Source of the DNA: Nitrospira sp.
Lineage (GTDB): Bacteria > Nitrospirota > Nitrospiria > Nitrospirales > UBA8639
Direction: 5' to 3'
Assembly (NCBI GenBank): GCA_011523385.1
Contig: WTGX01000017.1
Location: 24,107-83,217, forward strand
DNA length: 59,111 bases
Part shown: positions 34,220 through 42,617 of the stretch, piece after piece
Layout of the letters: each line of letters opens with the position of its first letter
Position numbering within the stretch: position 1 is the first letter of the stretch
The notes under the pieces: model-generated
What the model saw: the letters and a program-made list of their open reading frames with translations, nothing else
Database searches by the model: none
Told to the model about the DNA's origin: nothing
Made by a program: the position numbers and the translations under genes

Positions 34220-35395
34220 TTATTGCTCCTCTCCCCCGCCCGCGGGAGCCCCCAACAGTTCACGAATTTGGGGATGAACCACGTCGCCGTCACACGTCAG
34301 GAGGGTTCCCTTGGTGATTTCGTCTTCCCGGTCAATCGTGAGTTCGCCTTTTTTCACCAGATGCAGCAGGAACGTGGCAATGTTTTTGCTGTACATTTGG
34401 CTGGCGTGATACGGGACCAGGGAAGGCAGATTTTCCGTTCCGATAATCGTGACGCCATGGGCCGTCACCGTTTGATTGGCTTGGGTCAATTCGCAATTAC
34501 CGCCTCGTTCGGCCGCCAGGTCGATAATGACCGAACCGGGAGTCATGCCCGCCACCATATCGGCCGTAATCAGGATGGGTGCTTTTTTCCCCGGCACCGT
34601 CGCGGTGGTGATCACCACGTCGCTCGCGGCGACCACTTTGGTCAGCAGTTCACGCTGGCGTTGGTAAAACGTTTCATCCTGCGCTTTGGCATATCCCCCC
34701 TTGTCTTCGGCGTCCTGGGTATCCAGCGGGAGGTCCACAAACTTGGCCCCGAGACTCAGGACCTGCTCCTTGACGGAAGGTCGCACGTCATACGCCTCGA
34801 CCGCGGCGCCAAGCCGGCGAGCCATGGACACCGCCTGCAGTCCGGCCACGCCGGCTCCGATGACAAAGATTTTGGCCGGGGCCACGGTTCCGGCTGCCGT
34901 CATCAGCATCGGCGCCATCTTCGGCAGCGCATCGGCGGCCAGCAACACGGCCTTGTATCCTGACACGGTGCCCATGGACGAGAGGACGTCCATACTTTGG
35001 GCGCGGGTGATGCGCGGCATCAATTCCATGGCAAAGGCCCGGACTCGTCGCGTGGTCAATTCCCGAACGCCGTGGGGATTGGCAAGGGCATCGGCCATGC
35101 CGACAATAATTTGATCGGGTTGCATCAAGGGCAGGTCGGTCTGGCCCTGTTCGGGATTCGCACCCAACAGCCGGACCTGGGTAATGATTTGGGCGGCTTC
35201 AAAGAGTTGCGCCCGGGAGGAGACAATGGTGCCCCCCTTCTCCGCATAGGCGTCATCAGGATAGCCGGACGCGGCCCCTGCTCCCGTTTCGATCTGCACG
35301 TCCATCCCTTCCTTTTTCAAAGATGGGAGGGTGGCGGGGATCAGGGCGACCCGCTGTTCTCCGGGATAGGTCTCTTTGGGAACACCGATAATCAT
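34220..35395 (-). CDS. pntA1: NAD(P) transhydrogenase alpha subunit, NAD-binding part
   Basis: The 391-residue protein starts IGVPKETYPGEQRVALIPAT, the classic AlaDH/PNT N-terminus. It has RITRAQSMDVLSSMGTVSGY, the NAD-binding FVIGAGVAGLQAVSMARRLG and the YDVRPSVKEQVLSLGAKFV segment. This soluble domain I binds NAD(H). It is the first gene of the pnt operon, and the 130 bases upstream (35396-35526) hold no gene. They could contain the promoter. Confidence 0.95.
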   Translation of the reverse strand: MIIGVPKETYPGEQRVALIPATLPSLKKEGMDVQIETGAGAASGYPDDAYAEKGGTIVSSRAQLFEAAQIITQVRLLGANPEQGQTDLPLMQPDQIIVGMADALANPHGVRELTTRRVRAFAMELMPRITRAQSMDVLSSMGTVSGYKAVLLAADALPKMAPMLMTAAGTVAPAKIFVIGAGVAGLQAVSMARRLGAAVEAYDVRPSVKEQVLSLGAKFVDLPLDTQDAEDKGGYAKAQDETFYQRQRELLTKVVAASDVVITTATVPGKKAPILITADMVAGMTPGSVIIDLAAERGGNCELTQANQTVTAHGVTIIGTENLPSLVPYHASQMYSKNIATFLLHLVKKGELTIDREDEITKGTLLTCDGDVVHPQIRELLGAPAGGGEEQ

Positions 35396-35526
35396 GATCC
35401 AAGTTTATGCCTTATGACCGTATGGAAGCTGACGGCTACGGCAAACTTGAAACGAATAGCATAAACATTTTATGGGAATCAAAGGGTTTTTTTAAGGAAA
35501 CGAGACCGGGAAGCCGGAAGGGGGGC

Positions 35527-36795
35527 TTAGGCCCCATAGAGCGTTTCCACGATGTGGCTGGTCTGGAACAGCAAGGCGTCGAGCCGCGTGTAGCAGGCAT
35601 GGCCAAAGAGGTGTTCATCAGGGGCGCCCCCGGTCGCATCGTGGTAATCGATCAGCAAGCACTGGCCGTCGTTCGGACAACGGGTCACGCGACGAGCGCA
35701 TTCCAACCACCGTTCAAACCCGTCATACGGCTCCAAATTTTCACGCAACGCCTGATCCAGTTCCACTTCCCACGGTGAAGCGGGGACGGCATCGGTGCCG
35801 GCGACGGCAAGCTGGTGGACGTAGTCGCCGCCGGACGCCATGGGCATTTCCATTACGACTTGGGGCAACTCCATTTTGGCCAGCCATCGTTTCCCGTCCT
35901 GCCGGAGCGGGCGATGGTTGACGACGTGGAGGAGTTTCCCCAGGCCCTCCGTGTCCCAGCCGTACCGGATGGGCGTGCCGAGCGTCACCACGTCCAGGGA
36001 AGGCCAGGCTGCAAATTGGTTCTCGGCCAACAAGCGGTCCAGTTCCTGCAAATGTTGAACGGCTGCGGATGGGGTCTCCTGTTGCTCATAAAAGTAGGCC
36101 AGGGTTTCAAACACGGTTTCCCGAACCGACGATTCTCCCGGAGCCGTCAGATTGGAAAGCAACGCCGGCAACTGTCCGGCATGGCCATGGGCCACAATCA
36201 ATATCCGGTCATCGGCCTGTAAGTCTTTATCGGTTTTGAGGAGGCTGAGTTCATGCAGGAGCGCCAAAGCCCCTTCCATTCGACCGGGATGATGGTGCAT
36301 GGAAGACCACAGATACCGTTGGACCGTGAAAGGAATCGCGTGGGTTTGAGAGAGACCGGCCTGGAGGCTTTTGGCATACTCTTCGGAAAAGTTTCCCTTG
36401 TCGTTGACGAGATTGTCCAGCTTCGTTTTGCTGGCGTCGTCATTGACATATGGGGGTTCGCAGGAGGGATCTTGCGACGAGCGTTGATATTCGTTGGGTC
36501 GGAGGGTCGCGAGGAGCGACTCCAACCCCGGAATGCCACGGGAGTAGCCACGTTTGAGGCCACCGACTTCATCAAGGCGTCCCAACCCGAAGAGGTCGGC
36601 TCCCAAATAGGAGCCATACACCAGGAGGATCGCCCGGACCCCCGCGTCCCACAGGATTTTGCCCAGGGGTCTGAGTGCCTCATGCCAGGCAGGGGACAAC
36701 GGCGGAGCCCCGGGTTCAAACGACAGGTACCTGGCCCGGTCTCCCGGGTCCGAACGGGAATACTTGGCATGGAGAAAATTATTGGCCTTGGGCAT
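35527..36795 (-). CDS. Alpha/beta-hydrolase-like protein with altered nucleophile site
   Basis: The 422-residue protein has stretches like an alpha/beta hydrolase: VRAILLVYGSYLGADLFGLG (early strand and oxyanion-like turn), ILIVAHGHAGQLPALL (the position of the GxSxG elbow) and LDVVTLGTPIRYGW, which is common in lipase-like proteins. In the elbow the usual Ser is replaced: the sequence is G-H-A-G within HGHAGQ. A Ser-based reaction therefore seems unlikely. The C-terminal part has CLLIDYHDATGGAPDEHLFG. There is no signal peptide. The gene stands alone between pnt and a toxin-antitoxin pair. The family is not recognised with confidence. Confidence 0.6.
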   Translation of the reverse strand: MPKANNFLHAKYSRSDPGDRARYLSFEPGAPPLSPAWHEALRPLGKILWDAGVRAILLVYGSYLGADLFGLGRLDEVGGLKRGYSRGIPGLESLLATLRPNEYQRSSQDPSCEPPYVNDDASKTKLDNLVNDKGNFSEEYAKSLQAGLSQTHAIPFTVQRYLWSSMHHHPGRMEGALALLHELSLLKTDKDLQADDRILIVAHGHAGQLPALLSNLTAPGESSVRETVFETLAYFYEQQETPSAAVQHLQELDRLLAENQFAAWPSLDVVTLGTPIRYGWDTEGLGKLLHVVNHRPLRQDGKRWLAKMELPQVVMEMPMASGGDYVHQLAVAGTDAVPASPWEVELDQALRENLEPYDGFERWLECARRVTRCPNDGQCLLIDYHDATGGAPDEHLFGHACYTRLDALLFQTSHIVETLYGA

Positions 36796-36831
36796 GAGCC
36801 GGAATCCGGGTTGTGAGAGAATTCGTGCCAG

Positions 36832-37140
36832 CTACATCATCTCCCACGGTTTCGTTTCCTCTTGCGTTAAATCACGATTACCGTGGATGACGGTCACGAT
36901 ATAGAGATGGTCGGAACGGATCAGGTAGATGATTCGATAGTGTTGGAAGATAAGTTCCCGGATGTGATCTTGCTCTGCTTCGGGGACCTTACGGCCGAGC
37001 TTGGAATGGTCGATCAGTTTCTCGGTGGCGGTGAAGATCTTTTCGGCAAACTGTCTGGCATGGGAAGGGGAATCTTTGGCGATGTAATTTTTGATATCCC
37101 GCAGATCAACACGGGCACGGTGTGACCATCTAATCCGCAT
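36832..37140 (-). CDS. ParE/RelE-family toxin
   Basis: The 102-residue protein follows the ParE pattern: IRWSHRARVDLRDIKNYIAK at the start, then HARQFAEKIFTATEKLIDHS, LGRKVPEAEQDHIRELIFQH and YRIIYLIRSDHLYIVTVIHG. ParE-type toxins poison gyrase; RelE types cut mRNA at the ribosome. The two cannot be told apart with certainty, although the RxxYRIIY form favours ParE. It overlaps the antitoxin gene by 11 bases, with the antitoxin first. Confidence 0.85.
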   Translation of the reverse strand: MRIRWSHRARVDLRDIKNYIAKDSPSHARQFAEKIFTATEKLIDHSKLGRKVPEAEQDHIRELIFQHYRIIYLIRSDHLYIVTVIHGNRDLTQEETKPWEMM

Positions 37141-37318
37141 TGCCTAGAATCTCAGCCTTCAGCGCTTCGTGCGAAATTGTGCGACCTGCTTCAATATCCG
37201 CCAATCCTTCCTCCATCTTCTGTTTGACATACAATTCATACATGATGTCTTTCCACGTGGCTTGGTCCGGGAGATGTTCGATGATTTGCCGTGCAGCTTC
37301 TTTCGCGGTCGTAGCCAT
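37130..37318 (-). CDS. Antitoxin partner of the ParE-type toxin
   Basis: A 62-residue acidic protein (MATTAKEAARQIIEHLPDQA, YVKQKMEEGLADIEAGRTIS, HEALKAEIL). The 'eGlad.eaGr..sheel' motif is found in antitoxins that pair with ParE/RelE. Its N-terminus may bind DNA and repress the operon. The 280 bases upstream (37319-37597) hold no gene and should contain the promoter. Confidence 0.8.
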   Translation of the reverse strand: MATTAKEAARQIIEHLPDQATWKDIMYELYVKQKMEEGLADIEAGRTISHEALKAEILGNAD

Positions 37319-37597
37319 GTCGGGACCTCTTAAGGATTCATTTCTTCAACTAAACATCCATTTCAATAACGAGCCAATAGGGTAATTTCTAGCAATAGAG
37401 TCGATGAGAAGCTTTGTCTGACTACGTTTAGGTGAGTTGACCCTGGAAAAATGAGCATGCTAAGTTTCCACTATGGCTTGAAACATGAGGCATTTCAAGT
37501 TTTTGAGTTGTAAAAAGAAACAATGGGCTCCATTATCACACGAATTCACACGGATTTGTGTCATCACACTCACGCCAAGCACCATGAGATTCATATG

Positions 37598-38611
37598 ATG
37601 AAGACCTGTCTCCGCATCATGGTTTTACTCCTGGGACTCTCATGTCTCGGGTTTTTTGAGAAGAGTTTTGCGTCAACCCCAACCCAAGCCGATCACGTCC
37701 TGCTGTTTGTCCTGGAGGGCGTGAGCAATGACGTGATTCAAAATGGGACCATGCCGGTTCTCCAAAAACTCGCCCAGGAAGGGGCGGTCACCTGGAAAGC
37801 TCAATCGGTGTCTCCGTACACGGTTCCGTCCATGGCCAGCCTCCTGACGGGGCTGCCCGTCAAGAAGCACCGCGTGAATCAGGAATGGGAAACCTACGAT
37901 TTTTCCCGGTCGTTTCTGCGTTCTCCCACCATGTTCGATTATCTTGATCTTGCCGGCGGGGTCGATACGGCGCTCTTCATCATGGATGAGCGGTTTTATC
38001 AATTGGCCAGACCGGAAATTTACGTGGACCTGCAAACGTGCGGGAAGGCCAAACCCCAGTGCAATCCCTCAACCCTGGTGGAATATATTGAAGATTACCT
38101 GAAAAAAGTGACCAGCCCCGGCGGCTTTAATTTTCGTATCTTCAAGATACCCGGTCTCCTGGTGGCCCATCTTCCCGAGCCGGCGGACGTCGCGCACAAA
38201 CGCGGATGGGAGTCACGGCAGTATGCCCAGGCCCTCCAAAACGTTGATACGGCTATCGCGGACCTGATGGCGCTCTATCAGAAATACGGGGTTCTGGATA
38301 AAACCATGATCATGGTAACGGGCTTGAAGGGAGCGGATTCCCCCAAAGCTTCGAACGCGAAAATGGGGGCGCCTAAGCAAACGGCGATTCCATGGCTTGC
38401 CTGGGGGGTGAACGTAAAGCCCGGGTACGTCATTCCCGATCGCGTGAATATCATGGACGTCGGGGCCACGGTGCTTGAAGCACTCGGGTTGGAAACCCAT
38501 ACCGAATGGGACAGTCGCGCTTTGACGGACATTTTTCAACAGCGACCCGAACGAAGGACAACGGGAAATGAGACGTTCGAGCTTAAATCTTCCTCGATTC
38601 GTAAAAACTAG
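37598..38611 (+). CDS. Alkaline-phosphatase-superfamily protein with degenerate metal site
   Basis: I place the start at 37598 (MKTCLRIMVLLLGL), which begins a clear signal peptide ending at KSFAST; the frame is open from 37523. The fold is visible as HVLLFVLEGVSNDVI, then YTVPSMASLLTGLPVKKHRV, HLPEPADVAHKRGWESRQYA and TMIMVTGLKGADSPK. In active nucleotide pyrophosphatase/phosphodiesterase members these are LDGxR, T-nucleophile TG, D..GH and SDHGM. Here the last Asp-His pair is missing (GLKGADS), and LEG replaces LDG. The protein is exported, probably periplasmic. It may have lost or changed its activity. It overlaps the next gene by 44 bases. Confidence 0.7.
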   Translation: MKTCLRIMVLLLGLSCLGFFEKSFASTPTQADHVLLFVLEGVSNDVIQNGTMPVLQKLAQEGAVTWKAQSVSPYTVPSMASLLTGLPVKKHRVNQEWETYDFSRSFLRSPTMFDYLDLAGGVDTALFIMDERFYQLARPEIYVDLQTCGKAKPQCNPSTLVEYIEDYLKKVTSPGGFNFRIFKIPGLLVAHLPEPADVAHKRGWESRQYAQALQNVDTAIADLMALYQKYGVLDKTMIMVTGLKGADSPKASNAKMGAPKQTAIPWLAWGVNVKPGYVIPDRVNIMDVGATVLEALGLETHTEWDSRALTDIFQQRPERRTTGNETFELKSSSIRKN

Positions 38612-39029
38612 CATCCTGGCTTGCAGTCTCGTCGGAACCGTGCTGATCGGCGACGTCAGCGCGACGCGGGAGGCTGTGAATCCGCTAACGCGGGAATATG
38701 CGATTGCAATTGATCCCACGGCGCTCGATCCCCCGACCTGGTGGCACGTGCCGGGCGTGACCCCTTTGATCTGGACCAATGATCCCATCACGTATGAATC
38801 CTATAAGACGACCGACGTGCGGGAACTTAAATTGAAACCGGGCGAGTATCGTTTCGGGACTTTCACGTTCGACTTTGCATTTCGGGTGACGTTGGAAGGC
38901 AAGTTGGAATTTGATCGAACCTTGGAGCAATGCGTGGATGGACTCGGGACGGCCAAGCTCGTGATCCGGTGCAGCCACACGCAACCGTATAAGCAAGAAC
39001 GCGATTACGAGTATCCCTCCGCCCCTTAA
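38568..39029 (+). CDS. Exported hypothetical protein
   Basis: A 153-residue protein with a basic N-terminus and a hydrophobic segment (TSILACSLVGTVLIGDVSAT) that looks like a signal peptide or anchor. The mature part has WWHVPGVTPLIWTNDPITYE and a beta-rich FGTFTFDFAFRVTLEGKLEF stretch, with two cysteines in the C-terminal third (QCVDG, VIRCSH) that could form a disulfide. It overlaps the phosphatase-like gene and precedes a HEAT gene by 16 bases, so all three are likely co-transcribed. The family is unknown. Confidence 0.65.
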   Translation: MRRSSLNLPRFVKTSILACSLVGTVLIGDVSATREAVNPLTREYAIAIDPTALDPPTWWHVPGVTPLIWTNDPITYESYKTTDVRELKLKPGEYRFGTFTFDFAFRVTLEGKLEFDRTLEQCVDGLGTAKLVIRCSHTQPYKQERDYEYPSAP

Positions 39030-39045
39030 GACGCATCAGCAACTC

Positions 39046-40431
39046 ATGTCACAGACTGTAGAACACTGGATCGAAGCGTTAGACGACGTTGACGACGCCA
39101 CGCGGGAAGAAGCCGCGAAGGCGCTCGCGGAGTTGGGCGATCCGGAGACCCTCGAAGCCCTCACGACGGCCTTGGAGGACGATTATTGGGCCGTTCGGGT
39201 GCACGTGGGGTGGGCGTTCGCCAAAATCGGCGGGGACGTGGCCATCGACGCGCTCATCACGTTGTTCAACGACAATATGATGGAAGTGCAGGATGAGGCC
39301 GTGTCAGCCATGGCTTCCACAGGGACAAGCACCGTCCCGAAACTTATTCCCTGTTTGAAAGATGACCGGTGGCGCGTTCGGCAGCAGGCCGGGAAGACCT
39401 TGGGGTTGCTCAAAGAGCCCGAGGCCGTTCAACCGCTGATGATCGCCTGTCGTGACCGTGACGGGGCCGTGAAGAGCGCGGCGGCCGAGGCGCTGGGGCG
39501 GGTCGGTGATCCGCGAGCCGTGCCGGCTTTAATCAAACTGTTCAAGGATACCTCCAAAATTGTCCGGGAGACCGCCGGCACCGCGCTCGTGTACATCGGC
39601 GAAGCCTCTATTCCCGCCCTCCTGGAAACACTGAACGATCCGCACTTCGTGGTCCGCTGTCATGGCGTTCGGGCGTTGGGCGGCATGACGACCGACTACC
39701 AAATGGGGCGGGCGTGGACCAGGGACGCGCGCGTAGTCGAGGCGTTGATCCGGGCGTTGAAGGATGAAGACCGGGCGGTTCGCGAAGATGCCACGATTGC
39801 TTTGGGTATCATCGGGGACCCCCTGGCGGTTGACGGGCTCATCGACGCCATGAGGGACGGAGCCGTAAAGCGTCACGCGATTGCCTCACTCGGCATGATC
39901 GGAGATGCCCGGGCCTTGCCGCCCGTGCTGGATGCCCTGAAAGGCAAGGGCATTGCTCAACAGGGAAGGCCGACTCCGGGGTGTATCATCAGCGAAGAAC
40001 AACTCATCAAAGAAGCCGCGGCCACGGCGCTGGGCCATTTTCGAGATCCGAAGGTGATTCCGGATCTGATCCTGCTGTTAAAGGATATCGTGTTGCGGGA
40101 GTACGCCGCCTCGTCGTTGGTCCTGATCGGCGACGCGGCCGTCGAACCGCTGGTGGCCTTTCTGCATGATCCCGAGGCATCCAAGGTGGAAAAAGAAAGC
40201 GAACGGGTGTTGGCGTTTGCATCGACCAGGCTGACGGCGTCGAGTGCATTAAAAAGGACCGTCGTGGAAACTCTTGAGAAACTTGGCTGGGAAGCGCCCA
40301 AAGACGATGCACACGTGGGCGTCAAAGATATCGAATACACCGACCCGGATAAGGTGCTCGGTGAAGAAGGCCGGTTCGGGCCCTCAGGGGACTTTGCCAA
40401 GCCGGCGAAACCCTACCGTATAGAACGCTGA
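39046..40431 (+). CDS. HEAT-repeat protein (PBS-lyase type)
   Basis: The 461-residue protein consists almost entirely of short HEAT units of about 31 residues, such as DATREEAAKALAELGDPETL, WAVRVHVGWAFAKIGGDVAI and RDGAVKSAAAEALGRVGDPR. The D-x-x-[VW]-R-x-x-A-[AV]-x-A-L-G-x-[IL]-G-D-p motif is that of phycobilin-lyase HEAT repeats. It forms an alpha-solenoid scaffold for protein binding and has no catalytic site. An insertion with GRPTPGCIISEEQLIKEAAA and a non-repeat tail (VKDIEYTDPDKVLGEEG) break the pattern. It resembles the four HEAT proteins at 49-53 kb. Confidence 0.85.
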   Translation: MSQTVEHWIEALDDVDDATREEAAKALAELGDPETLEALTTALEDDYWAVRVHVGWAFAKIGGDVAIDALITLFNDNMMEVQDEAVSAMASTGTSTVPKLIPCLKDDRWRVRQQAGKTLGLLKEPEAVQPLMIACRDRDGAVKSAAAEALGRVGDPRAVPALIKLFKDTSKIVRETAGTALVYIGEASIPALLETLNDPHFVVRCHGVRALGGMTTDYQMGRAWTRDARVVEALIRALKDEDRAVREDATIALGIIGDPLAVDGLIDAMRDGAVKRHAIASLGMIGDARALPPVLDALKGKGIAQQGRPTPGCIISEEQLIKEAAATALGHFRDPKVIPDLILLLKDIVLREYAASSLVLIGDAAVEPLVAFLHDPEASKVEKESERVLAFASTRLTASSALKRTVVETLEKLGWEAPKDDAHVGVKDIEYTDPDKVLGEEGRFGPSGDFAKPAKPYRIER

Positions 40432-40462
40432 CAGTATTGCCCGCAACAATCACGGGCTGCTC

Positions 40463-40495
40463 TCACCCCAACCCTCTCCCAGTGGGTGAGAGGCA
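40463..40495. terminator. Terminator-like repeat between convergent genes
   Basis: CCTCTC and GAGAGG pair across CCAGTGGGT between the HEAT gene and the convergent methyltransferase. It resembles the element at 22244-22265 and is also followed by ATTCAGG. It probably acts for both strands, although it lacks a strong T-run. Confidence 0.4.
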
Positions 40496-40509
40496 TTCAG
40501 GCTCAGGCA

Positions 40510-42156
40510 TTACGGCTTTTGGAAGTGGAGAATACCCCAGGTGAGGTGACCGCCCTTCCCGCCGTCGATCCAGTGTTGCAGACCGGATTTCATCCGCTCG
40601 ATGTAGTCCTCGCTGCAGACTCTGACCAAACTCCATTGATTGGCCAGGACTTCTTCCAGGACCCGCCTATAATGAGTACTCAGTTGTTCCGTGTAGTTCT
40701 CGATGGCAAGCTCTTTAAACCCGAGTCCCAACAGCATGTCCTTGTAGCGCGGAATTGAGCCCAGTGAGTCGAGGTGAATACGGTCGAGAATCGGTTGCAA
40801 GGCTTCCTGCGGACAGGTATCACTCTGCATCGGGTCGGTAAAAATGAACTGCCCTCCCGGGGCAAGGACCCGATGGACTTCTTCGAAGACCTTCTCGCGA
40901 TTCCCGCTGTGCAGAATAGCATCCTGCGACCACACCACGTCCACGCTACCGTCCGGCGTGGGAATATCTTCAAAACTTCCGTCAACCACGTTAATGACCA
41001 GAGAGTATTTCCCCTGGGCGTTGAGTTCGCGGTTTCTGGTATTTTGCGTTTCGCTCAAATTCAGACAGCCCACTTGGCATCCATAATGCTTGACCAGGTA
41101 CCGGGCGGACCCACCGTACCCGGAGCCGATATCCAATACCCGGGTCGCCGGCCCGAGATCCTTGACCATGGAGGCCATTTTCTCGACCGTCTTGCGACTC
41201 GCGTCGAAAATGGTATCCGTGTCGTGTTCATAAAGACCGACGTGAATATCCTCGCCCCCCCACACGGTGGCATAAAACCGGTCGGCGTCGTGGCTGTTGT
41301 AGTAGCTTCTGGCGGTTTCGACGGCCTGAGAGTACTCCACTGAAACTTTAATGGGCCGTTCCTCGTTCTTGTACAGTTTTTCCGCCACGTGGATATAGAA
41401 ATCAGGGTCTTCGACGCGGTGGGTTTCTTGAAAGTCCGCAAAAGTCTTGACTTGTTGAAACCCCACCTCTCCCATGAGTTTCCTTACGTAATCCTTGCGC
41501 AGGGGGAACATGTTGAGGTGATATTCCGAGTCGTCCGGGAACCGGTACCGGAATCGGGCCAGGCCTTCATCCACGTATTCCGGCTCGGCGCTCACGTTAT
41601 CCCCGCAATAATAATAGACGTGTTTGGAGGTGAATCCGTTGTCGAGGATGCCGTCGTAATTCCGCTGGTCCAGGATCAGGACGCCGTCGTGGTTGAGCAC
41701 CGAATAGAATTCGGCCAGGGCTTTCCGGCGGTCCTGTTCCGAAAACAAATGGGTCAGGGAGTTCCCCAGGCAAATGACCGCATCATATTGGGTGTGGACG
41801 TCCCGGCTCAGCCACCGCCAGTCGGCATGCAGGGTCTTCATGATGAAGCCTGCACATTTGGCGTTTTCGAAGGCTTGAGCCAGCATTTCCGGGCTGCCGT
41901 CCCCGCTGGTCACGTCGAATCCGGCCTTCAGGAGCCGAATGGAGTGAAAACCCGTGCCCGTTGCCACGTCCAGGACCCGCCGAACCCCGCGTTCTTTCAG
42001 GATATTGATGAAAAAGTCCCCTTCACTCTTGGCGCGAGCCTCCCAGTCGATGAGTTCATCCCATTTTCGGACAAATCCATGGACGTATTCCCGTTTGTAT
42101 TGGTCGGTTTTTCGTTGGGCGATGGGGTTATCACCGTACAACTGTTCTTTGCCCAT
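40510..42156 (-). CDS. Fused glycine/sarcosine- and sarcosine/dimethylglycine-N-methyltransferase
   Basis: The 548-residue protein has two class I methyltransferase domains in tandem. The first (about 1-275) starts YGDNPIAQRKTDQYKREYVH with motif I VLDVATGTGFHSIRLLKAG and resembles glycine/sarcosine methyltransferase, including DFYIHVAEK. The second (about 280-548) has YYNSHDADRFYATVWGGEDI, VLDIGSGYGGSARYLVKHYG, QDAILHSGNREKVFEEVHRV and FTDPMQSDTCP, typical of sarcosine/dimethylglycine methyltransferase. Together they turn glycine into betaine in three SAM-dependent steps. Fused versions are known in halophiles such as Actinopolyspora. This suggests osmotic adaptation. An upstream AGGAGGTATGTC-like ribosome site is present. 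Confidence 0.85.
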   Translation of the reverse strand: MGKEQLYGDNPIAQRKTDQYKREYVHGFVRKWDELIDWEARAKSEGDFFINILKERGVRRVLDVATGTGFHSIRLLKAGFDVTSGDGSPEMLAQAFENAKCAGFIMKTLHADWRWLSRDVHTQYDAVICLGNSLTHLFSEQDRRKALAEFYSVLNHDGVLILDQRNYDGILDNGFTSKHVYYYCGDNVSAEPEYVDEGLARFRYRFPDDSEYHLNMFPLRKDYVRKLMGEVGFQQVKTFADFQETHRVEDPDFYIHVAEKLYKNEERPIKVSVEYSQAVETARSYYNSHDADRFYATVWGGEDIHVGLYEHDTDTIFDASRKTVEKMASMVKDLGPATRVLDIGSGYGGSARYLVKHYGCQVGCLNLSETQNTRNRELNAQGKYSLVINVVDGSFEDIPTPDGSVDVVWSQDAILHSGNREKVFEEVHRVLAPGGQFIFTDPMQSDTCPQEALQPILDRIHLDSLGSIPRYKDMLLGLGFKELAIENYTEQLSTHYRRVLEEVLANQWSLVRVCSEDYIERMKSGLQHWIDGGKGGHLTWGILHFQKP

Positions 42157-42328
42157 GACATACCTCCTCGCTAGTCAAATCCCTTTCCCGTCGAGCCGAG
42201 GCTCTACCGTGGTTGGATGAAACAACGAAAAAGGGTATTGGGGAATCTCCACTCTAACGATTTGATCCCCTTAGAGCAACCCTTAACCTGTGGGAATTAT
42301 GCATTTGATTTGACGTCCTTTCCTCATT

Positions 42329-42436
42329 GTAGCTGCGCCATCCCGGGTCAAAGCCCGGGACATGCCTTATGGCGCTGTTTTTGTATCGGCCTCTCCAAGC
42401 CGCATAAGATGCGGCAGCTACAACTGCGGAGAGGCC
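42329..42436. repeat. Compound inverted repeat in a 460-base gap
   Basis: GTAGCTGC (42329) pairs with GCAGCTAC (42414-42421), and GGCCTCTCC (42388-42396) pairs with GGAGAGGCC (42428-42436). A short CCCGGGTCAAAGCCCGGG hairpin lies between. The remaining bases of 42157-42617 show no gene. It is likely an intergenic mobile repeat of the REP type. Confidence 0.55.
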
Positions 42437-42547
42437 GTTGAGGTTTAGAAAATTCGCAGGAAGATTTTGAAGGACGTGGTGCTGTTTGAGGGCAGGGCTT
42501 TGTGGCTAAGAAAGCCGCATTGAGCGACCGGGATGGGAAGAGGGATT

Positions 42548-42597
42548 GGCATCCGGCTCCCGACGCAACAAATCACTTGCGTCGGGAGCCGGATGCC
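42548..42597. terminator. Perfect 21-bp stem-loop after the porin gene
   Basis: The arms 42548-42568 (starting GGCATCCGGCTCCC) and 42577-42597 (ending GGGAGCCGGATGCC) are exact reverse complements across an 8-base loop (CAAATCAC). It lies 20 bases past the porin stop codon. It is almost certainly a transcription stop for the porin, although no long T-run follows. Confidence 0.8.
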
Positions 42598-42617
42598 GTT
42601 TCTGACTGGAACCGCGC

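Noticed and set aside
36832..37318. Type of the ParE-like pair as a plasmid partition remnant
   Set aside because: No plasmid replication or partition gene is nearby; a chromosomal toxin-antitoxin pair is the simpler reading.
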